From an uncultured Brachyspira sp. (lineage in GTDB: Bacteria; Spirochaetota; Brachyspiria; Brachyspirales; Brachyspiraceae), in assembly GCA_934725525.1 (NCBI GenBank), contig CAKVCG010000045.1:1-12073 (forward strand): a stretch of 12,073 nucleotides of DNA, written 5' to 3'. This document shows positions 6,131 to 12,073 of the stretch, one piece after another. The position numbers were made by a program, and so were the translations under genes. Each line of letters begins with the position of its first letter. Within the stretch, counting starts at the first letter, position 1. The notes under the pieces are model-generated. The model worked only from the letters and a program-made list of their open reading frames with translations. It searched no databases and was not told the origin of the DNA.

Positions 6131-8296
6131 TTAGAAAGATTCAAAACCCTCCGTATCGTCTTTAGGGTTATTAAAAGTGGAACCAAATTCATTGTCTTTT
6201 GAAATTGGTTGAACGGGTTTAGTCTCTTCATAATTTTTCTTTATCGGACTTTTTATTTGATTTTTTAGCGGACTCTTTATTTCCAACGAAGATTTAGATT
6301 TATATGCGTTATCTTCATATTTTTTATCTTCAGATTCCGTATTGTCTAATTTTTCTTCTTTTTCATTTTTATCTTCTTTTTTCTTCCCTTCGGTTTTATT
6401 TTCTATAACGGTATTATTAGAGCCCTCTTCCTCTCTTAATTTAAAGAATTCCATAGCGTTTAGCAATTCTTTAGCTTGCGAGAACAGGGTTTCAGAAGCC
6501 GCGGTAGATTCTTCGACTAAAGCGGCATTTTGTTGAGTAGCCATATCCATTTGAGCGATTGCTATATTTACTTGGTCTACTCCCGATTGTTGTTCCACGG
6601 CGGTAGAGCTTAAATCTTGCATTATTTTAGCCGTTTCTTCTATTTGATGTTTTAAGTTTTCAAATATTTCTTTAGATTCTCTTGCCGTTTCCGTAGCTTT
6701 AGCCGTTTTTTCTTCAGCGTCAGATACTAAAGTCGTAATATCTTTAACGGAAGCTTGAGTATTTTGAGCCAAATTTCTAACTTCAGACGCTACTACCGCA
6801 AATCCTCTTCCTTGCTCGCCCGCTCTTGCCGCTTCAACTGCGGCATTTAATGCAAGTATATTTGTTTGAAAGGCTATATTTTCTATTATTTTTGTAATTG
6901 CGCTTATTTTTGAACTTGATTCGTAAACCGCTTCTATGCTTTGAGTAGTTTCTTCTATTATTCTTCCAGCCTCTTCAATAGCGTTTCTTGAATTAATCAT
7001 CATATTATTGCCTTCAACCGTATGGTCTGCGGAAGATTTGATTGTGGAAGCGATTTCTTCCATGGAAGATGCCGTCTCTTCAAGTCCAGACGCTTGATTT
7101 TCCGTTCTATCGGATAAATCGACATTTCCTTGAGCCACTTCTTCCGCCGAAGATTTTACCGTATTTGCACTATAATAAACGAGTCGAACTTTTTCGTTTA
7201 ATACCAATAAAAAGTTATTTATAGCTTTTGCTATCATTCCGAATTCGTCTTTTTTAGCAATAAGAAAATGAGGAACATCCCATCTCAAATCTCCATGCGA
7301 TAATTTAGTTAAATCTTTCGACAAAGCGCTTAATATTTTGGTTATTTTTCCTATATATAAGAATATTAAAATAGAAGTAACTATAAGTATGGCTACGGTT
7401 CCTATTATCGCATATCTTCTCATAGTATGAATATTTCCAAATAATTCTCCCGACTCTACGCTCATAACTATAGCCCAATCCGATAAAGGTTCTCTATTAA
7501 AAGTAGCTATAGATTCTTTTCCATTAAAAGGAGATTTAAATTCAAAATATCCCGATTCGTTTTCCCTTGCATATTTTATATAATCCGCTTCTTGTAAAAC
7601 CTTGCTTCTTATATGAGAAGGAATCGGGTCGGCTATAACCATTCTGTCTCTGTCTACTATAAAAGGATGACCCGTATTTCCAAATTTAACTAAATCTAAT
7701 TCTTTGTCTATGAAAGAATGCCAATCAACCATAACGCAAACCGCACCTATTATATTTCCTACGCTGTTTTTAACGGCACTGAATATCGCTATTAAAAATT
7801 TTTCATTATCCAAAGGAGATACTACTGCCGTATAATACATTGAAGTTTGCCCAGCCGTAACTTTTGACCATAATTCAGAATCTCTCGCTCTAATATCGTA
7901 ATTGGAGTTTAAAAATATTCCATTTGATGTATCCAATATGGGTTTCCCTTGCATATCGTATATAATTAAAGTGTCTATTTCACTATTGTTTGCGACTATA
8001 TTTTTCATAACATTTTCAGCTATTACTCTCGTCTCTTCCGTATTGAAAGCCAAGTAATTTCTTATATCCAAAAACCCAGAAGAAACCGAATCGGATATAA
8101 CTATAGCTTGATTCAACCAAACATTTATCATTCTTGAATATACTTTAGTAGCGGATTGAAATCCAAATATTGAAGAATTTCTTATTCCTCTTGAGCCTAT
8201 ATCTATTATTAATGTAACCAATATTATAGTCATTACGGTTACTAATGTCATAACGAAGAAAGGGATTTTTATTCTTAAAGATTGTAATTTTTTCAT
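6131..8296 (-). CDS. Methyl-accepting chemotaxis protein with dCache sensor
   Basis: Transmembrane chemoreceptor that signals through CheW/CheA to the flagellar motor. Counting from the chosen ATG (721 residues): TM1 at about 10-33; a periplasmic double-Cache-like sensor to about 290 ('[19 protein letters not shown]' is Cache-typical); TM2 near 295-316; HAMP to about 370; then the coiled-coil signalling domain with tip '[20 protein letters not shown]' (474-493) and '[15 protein letters not shown]' (497-511). Methylation-helix signatures 'EETASSMEE' (406-414) and '[10 protein letters not shown]' (588-597) are present. After the last helix comes a charged Lys/Glu linker of about 95 residues ending 'GFESF', a variant of the CheR-tethering pentapeptide NWE(T/S)F. 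An ATG five codons earlier (8311) is less likely, because the GGAG before the chosen start lies inside that extension. The ligand cannot be predicted. Confidence 0.93.
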   Translation of the reverse strand: MKKLQSLRIKIPFFVMTLVTVMTIILVTLIIDIGSRGIRNSSIFGFQSATKVYSRMINVWLNQAIVISDSVSSGFLDIRNYLAFNTEETRVIAENVMKNIVANNSEIDTLIIYDMQGKPILDTSNGIFLNSNYDIRARDSELWSKVTAGQTSMYYTAVVSPLDNEKFLIAIFSAVKNSVGNIIGAVCVMVDWHSFIDKELDLVKFGNTGHPFIVDRDRMVIADPIPSHIRSKVLQEADYIKYARENESGYFEFKSPFNGKESIATFNREPLSDWAIVMSVESGELFGNIHTMRRYAIIGTVAILIVTSILIFLYIGKITKILSALSKDLTKLSHGDLRWDVPHFLIAKKDEFGMIAKAINNFLLVLNEKVRLVYYSANTVKSSAEEVAQGNVDLSDRTENQASGLEETASSMEEIASTIKSSADHTVEGNNMMINSRNAIEEAGRIIEETTQSIEAVYESSSKISAITKIIENIAFQTNILALNAAVEAARAGEQGRGFAVVASEVRNLAQNTQASVKDITTLVSDAEEKTAKATETARESKEIFENLKHQIEETAKIMQDLSSTAVEQQSGVDQVNIAIAQMDMATQQNAALVEESTAASETLFSQAKELLNAMEFFKLREEEGSNNTVIENKTEGKKKEDKNEKEEKLDNTESEDKKYEDNAYKSKSSLEIKSPLKNQIKSPIKKNYEETKPVQPISKDNEFGSTFNNPKDDTEGFESF

Positions 8297-8304
8297 TTCT
8301 GAAA

Positions 8305-8308
8305 CTCC
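8305..8308 (-). promoter_or_regulatory. Ribosome binding site that fixes the mcp start
   Basis: On the minus strand GGAG lies eight bases before the ATG at 8296. The alternative ATG at 8311 has this GGAG immediately after it and only A/T-rich sequence before it. Confidence 0.7.
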
Positions 8309-8334
8309 CATATTTTTTTAAATTTGATTTTTAT

Positions 8335-8363
8335 ATTTTATATAATAATTTTATTTTTATCAA
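8335..8363 (-). promoter_or_regulatory. Candidate promoter of the mcp gene
   Basis: Reading the minus strand: TTGATA (8363-8358), 17 bases, TAAAAT (8340-8335). Start near 8328 would leave a leader of about 30 bases and make the receptor gene independent of tsaB, which ends 87 bases upstream of the mcp start. Confidence 0.4.
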
Positions 8364-8383
8364 GTAATAGTTTACCCGTTTAA

Positions 8384-9106
8384 TTATCGGAATATTTTTC
8401 GGTAAAATTCATTATTAAGATTTATTTTTTTATTTTCCGCCTCGCTTTTTCTTAAATATAGAGGAGATAAAGAAAATATATTGTCAAAATCTCCAGCTTT
8501 AAATCTGCTTTCAGATAAAATAATTGAATTTGACGCTTTTATTATATTAAAAGAATTATCCAAATCGTTTATTTTATAATTTTTTAAACTTTCCAAAAAA
8601 ATTTCTTTATTTTTAGAAAAACCGTCTCCGCATAAAGTGATAATTTCGTTTTCATTTGAAATAGAATCGATTAAATCGATTAATTCGTTATAGGTTAAAT
8701 CCAAATTTTCTTTTATTTTTTTATCGTCTCTATAAATATTCGTGTAAACGCTACCTTTTCTCGCCTCGATTAAAGCTAATTTCAAGCCATCGAACGATTT
8801 TATATTTTGATACAAACTCTCCAAACTCGAAACGCCAATTATTTTAATATTTTTTGCATAGCAAATACTTTTTATCGTGGCAAAAGCTATTCTAATAGAA
8901 GTGAAAGAACCCGGTCCGATTCCAAGGACTATGCAGTCGATATTATCCAAAGACAATTTATTTTCTTTCAAAAAGTCGTTCAATATTGGAATTAGCTCGC
9001 TATTATGATTTTTAATATTTTCTTTATTTATTTCGATTATAGAATTGTCCGATTTTAAAGCTATTGAAAAGCTGGAGGATACGGTATCGAAAGCGAGTAT
9101 ATTCAT
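8384..9106 (-). CDS. tsaB: tRNA threonylcarbamoyladenosine complex subunit TsaB
   Basis: TsaB is the non-catalytic ASKHA-fold partner of TsaD; with TsaE they transfer the threonylcarbamoyl group to A37 of ANN-decoding tRNAs (t6A). The 240-residue product has the family start 'MNILAFDTVSSSFSIAL' (1-17), the signature 'GIGPGSFTSIRI' (62-73) and 'EARKGSVYTNIY' (114-125), and ends with the typical 'SPLYLRKSEAE' (214-224). Most family members have Gly after GPGSFT; here it is Ser70. The ATG overlaps the TGA of the upstream yaaR gene (shared ATGA, 9103-9106), and the sequence before it (TTTAATTTC) has no ribosome site, so translation probably depends on ribosomes finishing yaaR. It should be essential or nearly so. 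Confidence 0.92.
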   Translation of the reverse strand: MNILAFDTVSSSFSIALKSDNSIIEINKENIKNHNSELIPILNDFLKENKLSLDNIDCIVLGIGPGSFTSIRIAFATIKSICYAKNIKIIGVSSLESLYQNIKSFDGLKLALIEARKGSVYTNIYRDDKKIKENLDLTYNELIDLIDSISNENEIITLCGDGFSKNKEIFLESLKNYKINDLDNSFNIIKASNSIILSESRFKAGDFDNIFSLSPLYLRKSEAENKKINLNNEFYRKIFR

Positions 9107-9543
9107 GAAATTAAATTTAAAACCAAGCCTTTAAGTCTCATTACTCTATTTGCAATCGCTATATGGTCTTTTTGATTTTTAATTATATCTCTATATAAAG
9201 AATCAAGCTCTTCGTTTATTTTTGAAACGACATTGTAAGTTTTTTTACTCATGCTCAAATTTCTAACTCTATAAGCGTCTTTAATCACTTTTTCCACTAA
9301 AGCTCTAATCAAATCTCTGAATTTTTGGAATTCTTTTATATTTGAACTTTTTTCAAGCGCATTTCCCGCATCGTATATTTGTTTTTTTAGTTCGTTTAAT
9401 TCGTAGGAGTATTTTTTTATTTCCATATCTTCTTCAAGCATAGACGCGAAATTGGAAGATACGACCGAAACTTTAGACGAAGAATCCATTGATATATTCT
9501 TAAGATTGATTTCTCTGTTTCTTCTTTCTTCGACTCTTATCAT
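9103..9543 (-). CDS. yaaR: YaaR/DUF327 family protein
   Basis: The 146-residue product matches the DUF327 (YaaR) family in length and motifs: 'YDAGNALEKSSNIKEFQKFRDLI' type core (about 57-79), 'ALVEKVIKDAYRVRN' (81-95), 'KINEELDSL' (108-116) and the closing 'RVMRLKGLVLNLIS' (133-146). It is predicted all-helical and cytoplasmic, with no signal peptide or membrane segment. I know of no established biochemical function for this family. It is the first gene of a minus-strand pair with tsaB, overlapping its start codon. The ATG has GGAG six bases upstream (9550-9553). Upstream lies an operator-like palindrome over the promoter, so this operon may be regulated, which is unexpected for a housekeeping tRNA gene. 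Confidence 0.82.
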   Translation of the reverse strand: MIRVEERRNREINLKNISMDSSSKVSVVSSNFASMLEEDMEIKKYSYELNELKKQIYDAGNALEKSSNIKEFQKFRDLIRALVEKVIKDAYRVRNLSMSKKTYNVVSKINEELDSLYRDIIKNQKDHIAIANRVMRLKGLVLNLIS

Positions 9544-9567
9544 AGTTTACTCCAAAAAATATAAAAT

Positions 9568-9602
9568 ATTATGTTAACTGAATTATGTTAACTTAACATA
9601 AT
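9568..9602. promoter_or_regulatory. Operator-like palindrome and direct repeat before yaaR-tsaB
   Basis: ATTATGTTAA (9582-9591) and TTAACATAAT (9593-9602) form a perfect 10-bp inverted repeat around a single C. The half-site ATTATGTTAAC recurs as a direct copy at 9568-9578, 14 bases away. The palindrome overlaps the expected -10 region of the leftward promoter, the usual place for a repressor. The regulator is unknown. AT-richness inflates chance palindromes, but a perfect 21-bp one with a third copy is unlikely to be random. Confidence 0.6.
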
Positions 9603-9618
9603 TTTTATAAAATGTCAA
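9590..9618 (-). promoter_or_regulatory. Candidate promoter of yaaR-tsaB
   Basis: On the minus strand a perfect TTGACA (9618-9613) is followed 17 bases later by TAAGTT (9595-9590), a poor -10 match that lies within the palindrome. A strong -35 with a weak -10 under an operator suggests regulated transcription. The exact -10 is uncertain. Confidence 0.45.
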
Positions 9619-9661
9619 TATTTAATAATTCGTATTTTTTTATGTTTTCTTTATTATTTAT

Positions 9662-9710
9662 TTGCGTATTTATTTGCGCGCTCGCCAAAGTCGGACAATG
9701 ACTTACGCAA
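9662..9710. repeat. GC-rich island bounded by a 7-bp inverted repeat
   Basis: TTGCGTA (9662-9668) and TACGCAA (9704-9710) flank a GC-rich core with GCGCGCTCGCC and CAATGAC (9696-9702). The CTCG...CAATGAC arrangement recalls the end of the element at 6032-6116, so this may be a decayed relative. It lies between divergent promoters, so a terminator role is unlikely. Confidence 0.35.
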
Positions 9711-9773
9711 TTAAATTTATATCTTAAAAAGTTGATAATTTATTTAATATAATAATAATTATTAAAAAAATAC

Positions 9774-9801
9774 TTGTCTTTTTTAAAATAATTGTTATAA
9801 T
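9774..9801 (+). promoter_or_regulatory. Strong promoter of the 9860 lipoprotein gene
   Basis: TTGTCT (9774-9779), 16 bases, then a consensus TATAAT (9796-9801) preceded by TGT, giving an extended -10. Transcription should start near 9808, about 50 bases before the ATG. This is the best -10 in the window. Confidence 0.7.
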
Positions 9802-9822
9802 ATAAATAGAAAATTTTAAAAA

Positions 9823-9846
9823 GCCGAAAGCCAAGAGGCAGACGGT
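9823..9846 (+). other. Structured 5' leader of the lipoprotein mRNA
   Basis: GCC (9823-9825) and GCC (9830-9832) can pair with GGT (9844-9846) and GGC (9837-9839) respectively, forming nested stems around an AAGA loop with a four-by-four internal loop. It ends directly before the ribosome site. The pairing is short; I cannot tell a regulatory hairpin from chance. Confidence 0.3.
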
Positions 9847-9852
9847 GGGGAG
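9847..9852 (+). promoter_or_regulatory. Ribosome binding site that fixes the lipoprotein start
   Basis: GGGGAG lies seven bases before the ATG at 9860. A GTG at 9845 opens the frame five codons earlier but overlaps this site, so the ATG is preferred. Confidence 0.75.
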
Positions 9853-9859
9853 TAAAGTT

Positions 9860-10408
9860 ATGACAAGAACATCTAATTTAATTAAGGTAAGAAATGGCTT
9901 ACTATATCTAATAGTTATAGTAGCAATGTCATTGGTAATGGTTATTGCCTGCAAAAACAAGCCGACTCAAACATCTAACTTTAGCGGGGTAGATTTGAAT
10001 GACAGCATAACAAACGGCGCCGCAGACAATGGAGCGCCAGGAAGTCTCAGTGGCTTAGACGATACTTTACAAGCGGGCGAATACAAATCAGTTCAGGAAT
10101 TTCGTATAGATAATAGAACATTCTCATATAAAGTGGAATTAAAAAAAGAAAGTGAAAAATGGACTTTGATATGGAAACAAGGAGACTATAAATTCGAAGG
10201 CGAAACTAGTTATGGCGGAAACGATTATGGAGTTTTAAGAACTCTCATAAGAGATAGCGAAAGTGATAAAGATGGTAAAAAGGCTTTTGGAAGAAGGGAA
10301 GTGGGTAGCGAAGAAGTTTTCTATATTACAATTAGCGAAGATGGTAATTCGTTAGAATTCTACCCTAATAAATGGACAATTCCTATAAAGTGTAATAAAA
10401 TTAGCTAA
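9860..10408 (+). CDS. Putative surface lipoprotein of unknown function
   Basis: The 182-residue product has a basic N-terminus (Arg3, Lys9, Arg11), a hydrophobic segment (13-30) and 'VIAC' at 28-31, a good lipobox, so Cys31 should be lipidated. About 40 Ser/Gly/Asn/Asp-rich residues follow, a typical flexible tether, and then a compact charged and aromatic domain ('SYKVELKKESEKWTLIWKQ', 'EDGNSLEFYPNKWTI') that reads like a beta-rich fold. I do not recognise the family. Size and layout resemble small outer-membrane lipoproteins of Brachyspira such as the Smp group, but I cannot show homology. The strong extended -10 promoter, purine-rich ribosome site and own terminator suggest a well-expressed single gene. 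It is less AT-biased than the unknown lipoprotein at 3217. Confidence 0.82.
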   Translation: MTRTSNLIKVRNGLLYLIVIVAMSLVMVIACKNKPTQTSNFSGVDLNDSITNGAADNGAPGSLSGLDDTLQAGEYKSVQEFRIDNRTFSYKVELKKESEKWTLIWKQGDYKFEGETSYGGNDYGVLRTLIRDSESDKDGKKAFGRREVGSEEVFYITISEDGNSLEFYPNKWTIPIKCNKIS

Positions 10409-10432
10409 ATTCTATAAAAACAAGAGAATAAA

Positions 10433-10462
10433 GGCGATGCATGAAAATGTGTCGCCTTATTT
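10433..10462. terminator. Bidirectional hairpin terminator
   Basis: GGCGATGCAT (10433-10442) pairs over all ten bases, two of them G-U, with ATGTGTCGCC (10447-10456) around a GAAA tetraloop. T-rich sequence follows on both strands. It lies between the convergent lipoprotein and copper ATPase genes and is the clearest terminator in the window. Confidence 0.85.
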
Positions 10463-10468
10463 ATAGAA

Positions 10469-12073
10469 TTAATTTTCGGGTTTGAAAAAATTTAATCTCA
10501 AAGCGTTAGCGACTACGCAAACTGAACTTAAACTCATAGCAAGAGCGGCAAATATAGGATTTAATAATAAGTCTTTTCCCATTATCGCTACTAAAAAATT
10601 GCCAATTGACGAATTAATCAAACTCTCTCTAAATATATGCAATAATCCCGCGGCAACGGGTATTCCTAAAACATTATAACAAAAAGCCCAAAAAAGATTC
10701 TGCTTAATATCTCGCATAACCGCTTTGCTTAATTCTATAGCCTCAACTACATCTTTAGTTTTAGATTTAACCAATACTATATCGGCGCTTTCAATCGCCA
10801 CATCAGTTCCGCTTCCTATAGCTATTCCAACATCCGCTTGAGTTAAAGCGGGAGCGTCATTTATTCCGTCTCCAACCATAGCCACAATATAATTTTTTTC
10901 TTGAAGCTTTTTCACTTCTCTTGATTTTTCTTCGGGTAAAACTTCAGAAAGAACGATATCGATTCCCGTTTCATTTGCAATTGTGTTTGCCGTATTTTTA
11001 TTGTCTCCCGTTATCATAATCGTTTTTATATTTAATTTATGAAGTCTGTTTATAGTTTCAATACTGTCTTTTTTTAATTTATCGGCGCAGGCTATTATTC
11101 CTAAAAGTTTTCCGTCTTCTGCTATATACATTGGAGTTTTTCCTTCTTTTGAAAGTTTTTCAGCTTCGTTAAAAAATAATTCTACTAATATATTTTCTTT
11201 TTCCATTAATTTTTTATTTCCGATTAAAATTCTTTTTCCGTCTATAATAGCGTCTATTCCAAAACCCGATAAAGCTTTAAAATTTTCTACTTGCAAAAGT
11301 TTAAGATTTTTTTCTTTCGCTTCTCTAACTATCGCTTCTCCCAAAGGATGCTCGCTTCCGTTTTCTGCGCTTGCCGTAAGTAATAATAATCTTTCTTTAT
11401 CGTTTGAAATAATATCCGTAAGATAAGGTTTGCCTTCCGTTAATGTTCCCGTTTTATCGAACATAACGGCGTTTATTTTTTGAGATAATTCTAAAGCCTC
11501 CGCATTCTTAAATAAAATTCCAAGTTCCGCTCCTTTTCCCGTTCCAACCATTATAGCGGTAGGCGTGGCTAATCCCAAAGCGCATGGACAGGCTATAACC
11601 AAAACAGATACGAATACCGTTAAAGAAAAAACAAAATTATGAGTAGCTATAAACCAAGCTATTGCTGAAATTAAAGCTATCGTTATAACGGCTGGCACGA
11701 AATATGACGAAACTACATCGGCAATATGCGAAATCGGCGCTTTCGAGCCTTGCGCGTCCTCTACTAATTTTATTATTTGAGCGAGCGCCGTATCTTCTCC
11801 AACTTTTGTAGCTTTGAGCTTAAAAGTTCCCGTTTTATTTATTGAAGCGCCAACTACTTTATCGCCAATATTTTTTTCTATAGGAATGCTCTCGCCCGTA
11901 AGCATAGATTCATCAACAGAACTATAGCCTTCAATTATCTCTCCGTCAACGGGAATTTTCTCTCCAGGACGAACAATCAAAATATTTCCGATTCTCAAAT
12001 CTTCAATTTTTATTTCTTTCTCTTCTCCGTTTTCAATTATTCTTGCCATTTTAGGTTGAAGTCCCATAAGTTT
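10469..12073 (-). CDS. copA: Copper-translocating P1B-type ATPase CopA, N-terminally incomplete
   Basis: The gene continues past the right edge; 534 codons of the C-terminal part are visible. It encodes a heavy-metal P-type ATPase of the inner membrane, which exports Cu+ from the cytoplasm. Counting from the first visible Met: actuator 'TGES' (57-60), metal-site 'CPC' (160-162) in '[11 protein letters not shown]', phosphorylation 'DKTGTLT' with Asp204, nucleotide-binding 'SEHPLG' (238-243) and hinge '[10 protein letters not shown]' (399-408). Tyr464-Asn465 and 'MSLSS' (511-515) in the last two membrane helices are the residues that mark Cu+ (P1B-1) specificity. Between those helices the loop is about 18 residues longer than I expect for CopA. 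N-terminal metal-binding domains would lie outside the window. The visible internal Met is not the real start. Confidence 0.93.
   Translation of the reverse strand, partial: KLMGLQPKMARIIENGEEKEIKIEDLRIGNILIVRPGEKIPVDGEIIEGYSSVDESMLTGESIPIEKNIGDKVVGASINKTGTFKLKATKVGEDTALAQIIKLVEDAQGSKAPISHIADVVSSYFVPAVITIALISAIAWFIATHNFVFSLTVFVSVLVIACPCALGLATPTAIMVGTGKGAELGILFKNAEALELSQKINAVMFDKTGTLTEGKPYLTDIISNDKERLLLLTASAENGSEHPLGEAIVREAKEKNLKLLQVENFKALSGFGIDAIIDGKRILIGNKKLMEKENILVELFFNEAEKLSKEGKTPMYIAEDGKLLGIIACADKLKKDSIETINRLHKLNIKTIMITGDNKNTANTIANETGIDIVLSEVLPEEKSREVKKLQEKNYIVAMVGDGINDAPALTQADVGIAIGSGTDVAIESADIVLVKSKTKDVVEAIELSKAVMRDIKQNLFWAFCYNVLGIPVAAGLLHIFRESLINSSIGNFLVAIMGKDLLLNPIFAALAMSLSSVCVVANALRLNFFKPEN

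Larger units (their letters stand above)
9544..9859. other. Divergent intergenic region, 316 bp
   Basis: This region drives yaaR-tsaB leftward and a lipoprotein gene rightward. From left to right it holds the yaaR ribosome site, direct and inverted repeats over a TTGACA promoter (9568-9618), AT-rich sequence, a GC-rich island bounded by a 7-bp inverted repeat (9662-9710), a strong rightward promoter (9774-9801) and a structured leader (9823-9852). No ORF or RNA gene is supported in it. Confidence 0.7.

Noticed and set aside
7042..7224. Plus-strand ORF inside the mcp signalling region
   Set aside because: It is antisense to conserved coiled-coil codons and has no ribosome site or family resemblance.
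8297..8311. ATG at 8311 as the mcp start
   Set aside because: The GGAG that serves the ATG at 8296 lies within this extension and no ribosome site precedes 8311.
9845..9859. GTG start for the second lipoprotein
   Set aside because: It overlaps the GGGGAG ribosome site of the ATG at 9860.
9724..9960. 78-codon minus-strand ORF with an Ile/Leu-rich hydrophobic product
   Set aside because: It covers the promoter, leader and signal-peptide codons of the lipoprotein gene on the other strand; the hydrophobicity comes from AT-rich antisense DNA.

Overview
The window is AT-rich DNA (about 70% A+T by eye) with the gene content of a spirochaete, most likely Brachyspira. This is inferred from the flgL-fliW-csrA order known from spirochaetes, a secreted ankyrin-repeat protein, lipoproteins with loose spirochaete-type lipoboxes, a hemolysin III family protein, and a small palindromic repeat ending in GCAATGAC. 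No database search was possible, so genus and gene names rest on recognised motifs.

Layout. The left edge (1-973, +) is the end of a flagellar operon: the C-terminus of FlgL, then FliW, then CsrA starting on the base after the fliW stop codon. Next come three separate + strand genes: a 657-residue exported ankyrin-repeat protein (1088-3061), an unknown lipoprotein (3217-3828) and a TrhA/hemolysin III membrane protein (3965-4666). A hairpin terminator, a repeat remnant and a good promoter lead into mnmH, the tRNA 2-selenouridine synthase (4956-5990, +). A degenerate bidirectional terminator and an 85-bp inverted-repeat element separate mnmH from the convergent minus-strand block.

That block, in transcription order, is a YaaR/DUF327 gene (9103-9543), tsaB for tRNA t6A synthesis overlapping it by an ATGA, and a methyl-accepting chemotaxis protein (6131-8296). 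A 316-bp divergent intergenic region (9544-9859) holds a perfect 10-1-10 palindrome plus a direct repeat over the yaaR-tsaB promoter, a GC-rich 49-bp island, and a strong promoter with a structured leader for a second lipoprotein (9860-10408, +). A 10-bp-stem GAAA-loop bidirectional terminator separates that gene from the convergent C-terminal part of a Cu+ P1B-type ATPase, which runs off the right edge.

Themes. Motility and its control (FlgL, FliW, CsrA, MCP) and tRNA modification (MnmH, TsaB) recur, alongside surface or periplasmic proteins (ankyrin protein, two lipoproteins). I see no phage, insertion sequence, CRISPR array, tRNA or rRNA. The window is mostly ordinary chromosome. The points most worth following up are the yaaR-tsaB operator, the palindromic repeat and its remnants, the two-part ankyrin protein, and the CheR-tether-like tail of the MCP.
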